Of a DNA stretch of 64,000 nt, positions 12,401 through 21,635 are shown one piece after another. Position numbers and translations under genes: made by a program. The stretch spans positions 1,488,001 through 1,552,000 of the forward strand of contig JAVTLE010000003.1 of NCBI GenBank assembly GCA_033439295.1. Reading direction: 5' to 3'. Positions within the stretch are counted from its first letter, which is position 1, and each line of letters opens with the position of its first letter. Source of the stretch: Deuterostichococcus epilithicus (lineage: Eukaryota > Chlorophyta > Trebouxiophyceae > Prasiolales > Stichococcaceae). A model generated the notes under the pieces. It had not been told where the DNA came from and did not search any database. It was given only the letters and a program-made list of their open reading frames with translations.

Positions 12401-14522
12401 GGCCACAGGTGAACGCAGCCTTGTGATCCTGGCGCTGGAGAGGCCAGTCGTCACCATCACGACAGACAGCAATGCCGCCGCCTGTCAACCTCCTGGCGCA
12501 CATGTGTGTCGCCTGGTAAACCCTCCTGACATGTTTGCCCTCCAGGCTTCGGCGCTTGAGCCGCCCACCCCACTGCTGATACTCTGCTGATCGTAACTGC
12601 GACTCCTGCAGTCTTTCCGCCGCGGCTGCTGGGGCCACCTGCGGAAGGCGCCGGCGGCGCGCCCGGCCTGCAGCTAGTCTGGACCACCGAGCAGGAGGTG
12701 TGGCCGGCACCTGCAGCAAATCACCTGCTCGCTCGCATCATGCCAATCTTAGAACAGCTGCGTCACAAGTCAGCCTCTATTTCGCAGCTGTGCCATCAGC
12801 TAACTGTGTGGAGCTGGCAGCCTTGTCGTCCGCCATTCGGCGCCAGCCCTGCAGGCACCGCCAGCATCAGCTGCAGCAACACATGACCATCCTAGCGTGC
12901 TGGACGTTGCGAGTGCGGCAATAACGGAAGCCGAACTCCGAGCTTCCTGCAGGTGCGCAACTCGCTGGAGGGGTGGAAGGCTGGCTGCAGCATCCCCGGC
13001 ACATCGGCCAATGTCAACAAGCCATTCATGCGGCAGCACTACCACCGGTGCGAGCGCAGCCCGCCGCCAACACCCGCCTGCACAACGTGTATGCATGCTG
13101 TACTCTCCACAGCAAACACACGACAACGAACTGATGTGTTGCAGGTTTGGCGGCGCTCCGGTCGGACGGCAGGTGATGCGCTGGAGCTCTCAAGAGCGTC
13201 ACCTCCTCGTGTCGGCATGCATTATTGCGAGAGAGATTGTTTTCAGTGCCGTACTTTCGGCTGAACCCATGGTCCACAAGCTGCTGAACCTTGCATGCTG
13301 GGCATGCAGAGGGCGATGCCTCACATCAAGACCTACACACGCTACAGGTGAGGGCTTGCTTGCACGCCCATGGCTTACGTCAGTCTGGCTGGTGACGCAT
13401 GTGCCATGCCATGTCCCCCATGTCAAAACGGCATCTTCTGCCCGCCTTGCCACACATCATGGTGTAGCCTGTGCCCGTCCTTACTCTAAAGTCCTTGCCT
13501 CGCCACCCTGCCGTCCGGATCTCTTACCATTTGCTGACGTTACTCCTGCAGAGGCAACGAGCTGGCCTGGGCGCTGCTGACGAGCCACAACCTCAGCAAG
13601 GCAGCCTGGGGCGAGCTGCAGAAGAATGGCAGCCAGCTGTTCATGCGGCACTACGAGCTTGGCGCTCTGGTGCTGCCGTCGCTGGAGGCTGCTTACCGCG
13701 CCTCGACCCAGTTCGGCTTCCGCGCCTGGCCGCCGCACGCCGCCACCGGTGCGCCCTTGCTTCAATACGGCTGAAGAACAGTCGCATGAGCCGCTTGTTC
13801 TTGAGTTGCCGTACGGCGCAGAGACTAGCAGGGTCCTCCTGTACTCGCAGCGCGGCTGCCGGGCGCGGGGCCGGTGAAGCTTTGTGCTGCCACGTTGGCC
13901 GACCCGCCGGTGTTGGACGCCGAGGCTGCCACCATCTGCAGGTGCAGCGCTGCATGATGGACGGCGCCAGCCATCTGTAGCCATGGAGCTGGAAGTTCAA
14001 GCTTGGCATGTCATGCCAGGAGCTGAAACAGCCTGTGCTTGCCGAACATCAATCAGGCACTGCACTGCGTACCCACGCAACTTTCTCCAGAGTCTTGTCC
14101 CTAGTATGCAGGGTCCCGCTGCCGTACACGCTTCCGCCAGAGCGGTACACAGCCGAGGATGTCCCCTGGGCATGCGATGTGCCGCACCAGGTGCCTCCNN
14201 CTCCCCCCTCCCCCCGCCGGCCCTCCGCCCTCCCCTGTCGTAGGGGAATGGCGTTCTGCTACACTTCAAGTGGTTGCTTGGCTGGCCACCGCATGACCAG
14301 GCATGTTCTTGCATCACTGAGCTACAGCCTTCCACGCCCTCGGACACGTTCTATGCTACAGCCACCGCCCGCATTTTAGCCTTCCGCATTCCTGTGGTGA
14401 AGAGACTCTGAATGCACTGCGTTGATGCGCAGGGGATCGATTTCACGGGGCGCTGTTGCGGCTGGTGGCACGAGGACCCAGCAGGCAGCATGTATGGCCA
14501 CCTGGAGCCGGACTCGGACTGA
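9412..14522 (+). CDS. TDP1: Tyrosyl-DNA phosphodiesterase 1 with N-terminal FHA module
   Basis: TDP1 hydrolyses the 3'-phosphotyrosyl bond left by trapped topoisomerase I and trims other 3' adducts. The start at 9412 leads straight into an FHA-like sequence ([20 protein letters not shown]), a fusion also known in plant TDP1. After a low-complexity Ala/Pro segment (10150-10340) the catalytic part follows: [20 protein letters not shown] (near 10580-10640), FGVHHTK (first His-x-Lys motif, near 11060-11080), [14 protein letters not shown] (11240-11280), [14 protein letters not shown] (near 11665-11703), [15 protein letters not shown] (12305-12350), [18 protein letters not shown] (second His-x-Lys, 13315-13348), [20 protein letters not shown] (13560-13620, with the catalytic Asn) and [17 protein letters not shown] (near 14115-14172). 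The final exon ends [11 protein letters not shown] at 14520-14522. There are about 15 or more exons. SPO11 follows on the same strand. Confidence 0.92.
10175..10210 (+). other. SUMO-interaction-like motif in TDP1
   Basis: The linker between the FHA module and the catalytic domain of TDP1 encodes [11 protein letters not shown]. This fits a hydrophobic core followed by acidic residues (PLDLTxDE), as in many SUMO-interaction motifs. It is a short-motif match only. Confidence 0.4.
14199..14200. other. Unresolved bases (NN)
   Basis: Two unresolved bases lie just after the TDP1 exon encoding [11 protein letters not shown], probably in an intron beside a C-rich run. Confidence 0.95.
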
Positions 14523-14948
14523 TCTTGATGAGCTCTGGGGATGTCATGCCCATAGCACAGACTGCACAGCCAGCACTGAGCGTCTGATGCCTGAAGACGC
14601 CCACGCAAGGCTAAGGTTCGCCGAGTGTGCACACGAAGCAGGGTGTGGATGAGGACACGACATGGCTATACTCGCTCCGCCGCTTCCTGCCGCAGCCGCT
14701 CGAGCATCAAGCGGGTGGCCCTGTGCTGCTCTGTCCTGCGAGCTGTTTCAACAATCTGAAACGTCAACAGGCGATTATAATACTGCGCAGGTTCAGTTTC
14801 GTTGTTGACCTTGTCCGCCATAAAAACCGCCGAAAGCTCTTTGATAAAACATCGTGAATGGTGGACATGTGCACAGTCATCGATTGTGCTCCTTATATTA
14901 ACGGCAGGAAGCACCGACCTTCATCTCTTTGCAGCTCTGTCTGGCGCC
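14523..14948. other. TDP1-SPO11 intergenic region
   Basis: These 426 bp separate two genes on the same strand. They contain the doubtful small minus-strand ORF listed next and otherwise nothing recognisable. Confidence 0.5.
14666..14821 (-). CDS. Possible small protein, unrecognised
   Basis: A 51-residue frame starts at 14819-14821 (MADKVNNETEPAQYYNRLLT) and continues as a charged, probably helical stretch with TARRTEQHRATRLMLERLRQ, ending TAG. The charged, heptad-like C-terminal half looks more protein-like than most chance frames. Its start lies about 130 bp from the divergent SPO11 start, consistent with a shared promoter. I do not recognise a family, and it could be spurious. Confidence 0.25.
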   Translation of the reverse strand: MADKVNNETEPAQYYNRLLTFQIVETARRTEQHRATRLMLERLRQEAAERV

Positions 14949-17900
14949 ATGGACCCGTCCCCTTCGCACCACCTGCCCCAACACAGCGGTTTGACAGGCG
15001 TCGAGGCCACGAGTAGCTTCAGGCAGCAGGCATACACCAGCCAGGATGACTTCCTGCAAGAGGAAGATGAACAGTCTGATGAGGAGCAGGTGGAGAACTT
15101 TGCCGTGTCGAGCATCGAGGTGCTGGACCGCATCGAGAGCTGCACGCTGTGGCTCCTGTCCGAGCTGCGGGCAGGCTCCATTCCAGACCTGCACCTGGTG
15201 AGTGGCTTTCTGCCAGTCTCAGCCTTGACTGCTGCTCATGCGTCTTGCAGGCGGCATCATGCACACACGGCAGCGGCAGCAGCACATGGGCTGCACAATG
15301 TTGGAAGAGGGGGTTTACAGACTGAGCTTGACCCGCATTGACAAGATGCCTGCAGGCTGGGCGCAGCCGCAGACGTGGAGCTGAGGAGGCCACAGAAAGC
15401 CCGGAGGCATCCGGAAGCAGCGGCATGCGAACTATATCCTTCCTTAACAGGCACATGTGTTGCCAACCGTTCCATTTCCGACCAGCGAGCGTGATGCCCA
15501 TGACGTGAGTCTCCACCTCCCACCAGATGACGTGAAGAATGCCAGATGAGCAAAAACCTGAATGTTGAAAGGTGCGTGCAGACAAGCTGAGCGGGCGGGC
15601 ACATATGCACGAGCCTGGAAGCAGATGGAGGTGGTACAGCACCTGGTGCTCGAGGTGGGAGCTCAGACCGTGACTGTGTCTCATCTTTTTATTAATAACC
15701 ACTGGCACATGTCGCATGCCGGAGCCAGACATCATGAGGCAGAGGCCCTTGTATGGTAGTCAAAGACCAGGCGGCTGCAGCACTCGCGGCGCGCTGAAGA
15801 TTCAGCCAGGCTGTGCACCCTTGATGGCATGCCAACTTGCCCGCTTGAGTGCTGTTGGGTCTGCCATGCACACGCAGGGGCGGCAGGCGACGCAGCGAGA
15901 CCTGTACTACTCTCTCTCGCAGCAGTCGGACATCTTCAACAGCCCCAGGTGGGTCGGGAGCTGCCGCTAGCAAAATCAGCAAAAGCAAAATCAGAGCAGC
16001 GCAGCCCGAGTCCATGGAGGCGCAAAGTTGGCTGTGCTTCCCGTGGGCATGGCTCGCGAAATTCGAACCAGGCTGCTGCAGGGACGTGAGCGAGGCGATC
16101 CTGGACGTGGCGGTCATGCTGCAGGCGCCGCGCGCCTGCCTCAACGTGCTGTGCGCGTCCAGGCGTGCATTCCGCCAACAGCCGCCGTAGCCAGGCCGTC
16201 AGCGGCTGACACAAGTATTGCTGCTAGATGCCTGGGGCGGCGTGATGGCTCACTCGCCCATCTGGGCTCGGATGAATGCATGCATGAAACATAGTATACC
16301 ACCTGTCAGGCTCCCGATTGGACTTGCGGTGCATTCACAGGGGGGCAGTGGCGGGCCGCCTCATCCTGTACGGGCATCCAGACGAGCCGGAGAGCGCCAT
16401 GGACTGCTCCTCCTTCGGCACCCAGGGTGCGAGTCCAGGTGTTTCCTCCCTTCGTCACAGTTTTGCACCAGTGCACCTGGCTGAGCTGCCCAACTGCGCC
16501 GCAACTGGAAGACTGGTGCAGCAGGCTCCAGAACCCTTGGTGCAGGGGTGGCCATTCCGGGAGACCCGGCCGCCATCGAGGCCGTCGGCGTCGAGACGGA
16601 TGCGCAGGCCGTCTTCGTCATCGAGAAGGAGGCCGTCTTCCAGGTTTTGTGTGGTGGATGAATTTGGCTGCGTCTTGGATGAAATTGGCAGAAACCAATC
16701 TGGTTCTGGAAAACACTTCCAGAGTCACCGAAGGTCCTACATGTCCTGATCTCACTACTGACCAGTGGCACTCTACTTTGTATGACGCACGGCAGTGTGC
16801 CCGACCTGTGCGCCCCTCTCGCTGATATCTGCAGTACCTTTTGTGCACCGCTGCCCCGCAGCGGCTGATCGAGGACGGTTTTGCGGAGGACAACCGGTGC
16901 CTCCTACTGACGGCCAAGGGCATGCCCGACCTGGCGACCCGCGTCTTCCTGCACAAGCTCAAACGCCTGGTGCCTCAACTCCCTGTATTTGGTAAGTCTT
17001 CTTGCACGAGCTTGAAAGTCTGGCGCCTCGACTCCCTGGCTTTGGTGCGATTTCCAGCAGAGGTTCATCGCACGGGGCCACACCTCCCCATCTCGGGTGT
17101 AACTTCCAGCACTACAAGCTTGAAAGTCTGGCACCTCAACTCCCTGGCTTTGGTGCGTCTGGCTGCGCAAGCCCACGGGTGCGGCGCCCGGGCTCCCCGT
17201 TGGTTGTGCAGCGGCCCGTCGGAAGCGGCTCATGGCATGCAGGCCGCGGGCGCTCTGGTGACCTGTGCGCCCAATTCCACCCAGCCTGTGCTGTGGCACA
17301 GCGAGTCCAACTCGGCAGTATTTCCACGGAGCACCATGCAGCGTGCACAATATGTGCACAATAATGTAGGCGAAGGCGACGCATGAATGGCTGTGCTGTT
17401 CCTTGCAGGGGTCGTGGACTGGAATCCCTCAGGTGCCAACATCCTGAGCGTCTACAAGCACGGCAGCGCCGCCGCTGGTCCCGAGTCCCTCAGGTGAAAA
17501 CTGGCGCAAGCGCAACTCATGCGGCAGACAGGCAGACATTTTGAAGGACGAAGGTCACCCAATACACCCTCAGCCTGTGCTTCCACGAAGGTGTGCTCAT
17601 GCCTTCGGCCACATTTGCAATGTGCACCCAAGAGTGCGGGCTGACTGCTCGGTGCCACTGCGCTGCGGCTGTGACAGGTATGCGGCGCCCGACCTGAGGT
17701 GGCTGGGCGTCACAGCGGCCATGCTGCAGGGCGTCGCACAGGAGACCTTCCAGCACCTCACCGGCCGCGACAGGTGGGCGCTGCACTCGACTCACACACC
17801 AGCAGCGCCATCTTCATCGAGCTCAAGCCACCGCAACGTGCCGTTGTCAGGCTGCGAGCAGCGTGGCGGCCACGAGGCGCATGTCGGTATGAGGTAGCCG

Positions 17901-18592
17901 GCAACCGACTGGAGGTGCGGTGATCCAGAGATCTGCTGCTTTTAGAACGAAGACTGCATTGTTGACCCCGCAGGGCGCTCATCAACAGCCTGTGCGAGGG
18001 GCCACTGGCGGGACTGGACGCGTGGGCCGAGGAGCTGCGCCTCATGGAGCGCATAGACCGCAAGGCCGACATCGAGGCGTTGTACACGCTGCACGGCCCC
18101 GCCACCGTCGCGGTGAGTTGTGCCCGTCCGTCTGTGTCAAATGCGTGTCTCGTGTTTGGGAAAGCCGACATCGAGGTGCTGTAGACGCTGCATGGCCCCG
18201 CCACCGTCTGGGTGAGTCGTGCCCGCTCATACGCTCGAACCAGCCGAATGTGTCGCGCCAGCTCTTCCTCTTTCACGCCTCTTCAAGGCCTTAGTGTCGG
18301 TGATAGTGACGGTGATTGCTGGTCTGGGGGAGACGATATCGAGGTGCTGTGTGACACTCACGGCTACTAGCGCGGCCTGCTCACCTCTGCGCTTGCCTCT
18401 TGAGAAATTTTTTCCCATTTTTTAAGAGATATGTCTCGAGAAACGTGTCTTGGTGATGTCCAATGTGCGCCTTGAGCATGCGTACGGTCCTGCCTTGCCC
18501 TGCAGCAGCTGCATGGCAGCTCGGGGAGTCCCTGCATGTGCATCATGCACCGCAGCTTGAAGAGCGCTCTATCTGCCCCAGGTGGGCGGTAG
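14949..18592 (+). CDS. SPO11: SPO11 meiotic DNA-cleavage protein (TOP6A family)
   Basis: This is the meiotic double-strand-break transesterase, related to the A subunit of topoisomerase VI. The start MDPSPSHHLPQ (14949) precedes an acidic stretch and VLDRIESCTLWLLSELRAGS. The 5Y-CAP/winged-helix part has QRDLYYSLSQQSDIF (15894-15939), where the second Tyr (15908-15910) aligns with the catalytic Tyr. Next come SEAILDVAVMLQAPRACLNV (16087-16150) and VAGRLILYGHPDEPESAMDC. The Toprim fold has FVIEKEAVFQ (catalytic Glu, near 16617-16640), LLLTAKGMPDLATRVFLHKL (16902-16960), VVDWNPSGANILSVYKHGS (17410-17470) and RWLGVTAAML, with a C-terminal ELRLMERIDRKADIEALYTL. The WNP after the Asp fits SPO11-1-like proteins better than topo VI (DxDP). 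The last sure exon ends at 18112. The stop at 18590-18592 is only a candidate, because the usual final YLxxKL segment was not found. Two introns carry copies of their upstream exon edge. Confidence 0.82.
16951..17157 (+). repeat. Exon-end plus donor site triplicated in SPO11 intron
   Basis: The exon end at 16951-16993 (encoding HKLKRLVPQLPVFG and the GT donor) recurs at 17004-17049 and 17112-17157 inside the following intron. The two intronic copies are closer to each other (about 5 differences in 46) than to the exon. Both keep a GT at the equivalent donor position. Confidence 0.9.
18062..18366 (+). repeat. Second exon-end plus donor duplication in SPO11
   Basis: The last sure SPO11 exon edge and donor (18062-18127) is repeated at 18161-18227, offset by 99 bp. 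About 8 differences occur in 66 bases, and the similarity runs some 15 bases into the intron. A weaker third copy of about 30 bases lies near 18335-18366. The second copy keeps GTGAGT but has TAG where the exon has a Tyr codon. Confidence 0.9.
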
Positions 18593-19278
18593 GCGCTCAG
18601 AGGAGACTGAGTCGTGATGATGCATGGTGCTCGCAGACCATGCTCGTCGACGGCGTGAGCCAGCAGACCTACCTGCGAGGGTGAAGATGGATGCGGTCAC
18701 ATTGCTCACGGTGCTCACAGACGAGCGCTGCAGGGTCTGTGTGGACGGTAAGACATGAGCACATGCAACAGGTCGAACGCAATCATGTGAATGACTCTTG
18801 GCTGCGCATCATAGGATGGAGGTACACGGCGACAATGCTAAGAGACATCCGGGTATATTGCAACGGTTACTTGGTCGCTTCACACTCAACGGAAACCATG
18901 GCAAACCACGATTCGAGTCACAATCCATCAGTCAGAAGCAACGGGCCTCAGACATTGGGGAGCGAACGTCACGCTGTCGTTTGGCATGCCAGTCGTGTGT
19001 GCACGTGCACACTCTGGTGACTGCCGGCAGGCACCTCGCATATATTTGCCTGCTACACTCTGGGCGTGTGCAGAAGCGTGCTCTGCCTGCGGCGAGGCAA
19101 AGCCCGCACGACAGTCTGCGGCTGCCAAGCCTGCACAATCACTGTTGTTCCGTGATGGTTTTGACTTGCCGTCAGCCGTCAGCCTGACATCTGCCATCAG
19201 CCCGGCCCCAGCTGCTGCCAGGGCTGCGGCGTCTGCGCGCCGCTGCTGTTCCGTGAAGGTACAGCATGATGTCAGCAG
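18593..19278. other. SPO11-PSF2 convergent region
   Basis: These 686 bp lie between the presumed end of SPO11 and the stop of PSF2. They include a 16-bp palindrome centred on CACGTG (18997-19012) and the outer copy of the PSF2 stop-region duplication (19142-19238). A missing last SPO11 exon could also lie here. Confidence 0.5.
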
Positions 19279-19318
19279 TCAGCCTGGCCGCAGCTGCCGC
19301 CGTGGTTGCGGCGTCTCA
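19142..19318. repeat. Tandem duplication across the PSF2 stop codon
   Basis: Units 19142-19238 and 19243-19318 share the order CTG(T/C)TGTTCCGTGA, GTCAGCCTG, CAGCTGC and TTGCGGCGTCT-like blocks, with an internal length difference of about 20 bp. The unit at 19243-19318 holds the PSF2 stop (19279-19281); the other lies downstream of the gene. Confidence 0.75.
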
Positions 19319-20895
19319 TCATCGCCGTCCCCATCCCCGGCGCCTGCGCCGCCCTCGTCGCCGTCACCCGCCGCGTCCCGGCCCGGCACATCGCCCAGCG
19401 GGTCGTTCATCTGCGCGACGTTCAGGCTACACTTTTGCCGGAGCAGGGTGCGGTCGACTGGTGTGGATCTGAAGCACCAGCGCAAGAGCAAACGCACGAG
19501 AGCAGGCTCTCATGGCAGGCAAATGCATCGCCTCTCACTCGGGAAACCTGTAACTTCCCGCTTTGTATTGCTGGCGCTCAAACCGCAGGCGGCGCACCTT
19601 CGACAGCTTCAGGAAGCGGTCGAGGCTGCCGAGGAAGAAGGGCCGGATGGTGTTGATCTCCATGCACGCCACGTTGTTGAGCTTGGCCGTCAGCGGCCCG
19701 GTGATGAGCTCCAGGCCCTGGTGGATCTTGTTGGCACGCACCCGCCGGATCTGATCCACTAGGTCCCGCACCTATCAAGACATATGTGACGCAGGATAAC
19801 GTCCAGGGTGTGGGGCACTAGAAATCGATTGTGATTTTGGAATTAATCTGTTGCTGCAGCCAGCCCAAAATTTTCCGCACCATGCTGGTATTGCAAGTGC
19901 CAGGAACTCAGACGGTGTCAAGCATCAGACACAACCTGAACACACACAACACGACCTCACATGCAACACTCGGAAACCTGCATCTCAGGAACAGCAGCAT
20001 GGGCTTGCACAGTGAATGCGGGCATGTGCCGGGTTCACAAACCGCATTACCTCCATGTGCTCCTTGGAGGCGAAGCACTCCTTGGCGCCGGTCAGCAGCA
20101 GGTGCGCCACCTCCAGGTAGTGCCACGGCATCTCCTGAAACACGGATGATGTGCGCCGCTCCGCCTCAAACACCTCTGCAGCAGCCGCACACCGGACACG
20201 GGGTCGGCAAAAGCTGGGAGCATTGAGGGACCATCGCTTGAGCGAAGGGCATGGCCATCTGGTTGCTTTGCTTTTGAGAGGGAGACCATTGGTCTCGCAA
20301 AAGTCCTGAGGCTGTTGAATGCTTGTTTCCTTCACATACCTTGGAGGTGGTCGACATTGAGCCAGTCAGGCGGCTGGATGCGGCACTGCTTGCGCTGGTA
20401 CAGATAGATAGCCAGCCACAGCGGCACCTTCACCGGAAAATTGGCCTGGAACGGGCCGTAGTCGCCCTGCAGAAGCGGGTACCATGAGCCCGTGTCGTCG
20501 TCAGAGGGTCGCTCGAGGCTTGTGTGCGCGCATGGCCCCATCAGCACCTTCAGCAGCCCGGTGCATCAGCATGCTGGCATCAGCGCCGGGTGTGCAGCCG
20601 CAATGCTCACCTCGACGCATCTAAGCTTGCTCTGGTGTGTGCTGAGGGTGAAGTGCGGAACGATTGTCACCTCCTCGTCCTCTGCAAAGAACTCGAGCTG
20701 CGCCGCAGACGATCGTGCATTCCGTCATGCACATGAAGCTGGGCGCTCAAGCATCGCATGAAGCGCGCGCCCTTGGCTGCGAAGGTTTCAAGTGTACTAC
20801 AGGGCGAGGTGCAGAACCTGGCATCCATGTGCATAGCATGATGCGGTCACCTCCTGGGGGCTGTGCTGTAGGTCGTTCTCACTGACTTGCGCCAT
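19279..20895 (-). CDS. GINS2: GINS complex subunit PSF2
   Basis: PSF2 is one of four GINS subunits of the CMG replicative helicase (Cdc45-MCM-GINS). The start MAQVSENDLQH (20893-20895) is followed by ELEFFAEDEEVTIVPHF (near 20640-20700), the diagnostic PFQANFPVKVPLWLAIYLYQ and RKQCRIQPPDWLNVDHL (20340-20470), MPWHYLEVAHLLL (20050-20175) and VRDLVDQIRRVRANKIHQGL with LNNVACMEINTIRPFFLGSL (19590-19770). That matches the family's DNLTLMEINTSG helix. A donor after KAGSYR joins in frame to an exon ending in an Asp/Gly-rich tail (GDGDEGGAGAGDGDGDDETP), with stop at 19279. If that splice is not used, the protein ends at 19535. The acidic tail is not usual for PSF2. The gene is divergent from the RecD-like gene. 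Confidence 0.88.
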
Positions 20896-21635
20896 GGCCA
20901 CCCGCGCGGCTGCTCCGGCTGCAGCCTAGAAAGAGGAGCCGGCACATGACATGCACCTCAACGCTCCAAACGCGAGGGCGACCTTTGAAATTTGAAGCGA
21001 TTGTCTGGGTGTGACTCAGATGATCTCTTGTTTGCAGGCCTTCCGGCCTTGGTTGTGATCGTATCACTGTAAAGTTTTCTGAACCGGATCCACCGCCGGC
21101 TGGACAGCACAGGAGCCACAGAAGGGTGCAGAAAGCTGAGTAATGTAGGCGGAATCGACGAAGTACGATCTGGCCGAGGGATGATGCACAGATTTGCAAA
21201 TATCGCAAGACTGATGGATGCGTTGGCCTCAGGAGCAGGCTGGTGCTTTGCGCCATCGCCATGCAAAGCAAGTTGAGCAGGGTGTTTAACTTTACCGGAA
21301 CGAGATGAAAGATCTGCACGTGCGTTTGGCCGCGGCTCGCGTTCCTGGGGCGGCCCCTAATGTGTGAATGCACCAGATACATGAATCTGCAATCGCCTGA
21401 CTAACCTCACGTTTGCCGCGACCGCCCGCCAGAGGAGCAGCCGCACACCCGAAGCTCGAGTGTTCCCGCGTCTTCCCACGCTGATTCCCAGCAGCGGTGG
21501 TCAGGAGGCAACAACAACCTGCCCCTGGCAGCTTCTTGTTGTAAAGCTTGTCCAGGGCTTGTCGGCCACGCATGATCATACCCCCGCCCCCAGCTTGCTG
21601 CATGTATCAGCAGGCCGAGGGGTTTCAGGGCGTGA
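20896..21635. promoter_or_regulatory. Divergent PSF2/RecD-like intergenic region
   Basis: These 740 bp separate two divergent starts. Chance frames exist on the minus strand (for example 21292-21603), but none is recognisable. Presumably it holds both promoters. Confidence 0.45.

Noticed and set aside
16951-17157. Spaced direct repeats resembling a small repeat-spacer array
   Set aside because: The first unit is SPO11 coding sequence and the others are diverged copies at uneven spacing, so not a CRISPR-type array.
14949-18112. Calling the gene topoisomerase VI subunit A
   Set aside because: The Toprim Asp is followed by Trp-Asn-Pro, and spacing around the catalytic Tyr fits SPO11 better; a tree would settle it.
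18997-19012. 16-bp palindrome centred on CACGTG as a regulatory site
   Set aside because: It lies in a convergent 3' region, not near a start, so a promoter role is unlikely.
21292-21603. Minus-strand frame of about 100 codons upstream of the RecD-like gene
   Set aside because: No recognisable domain; it lies in a divergent promoter region and has biased composition.
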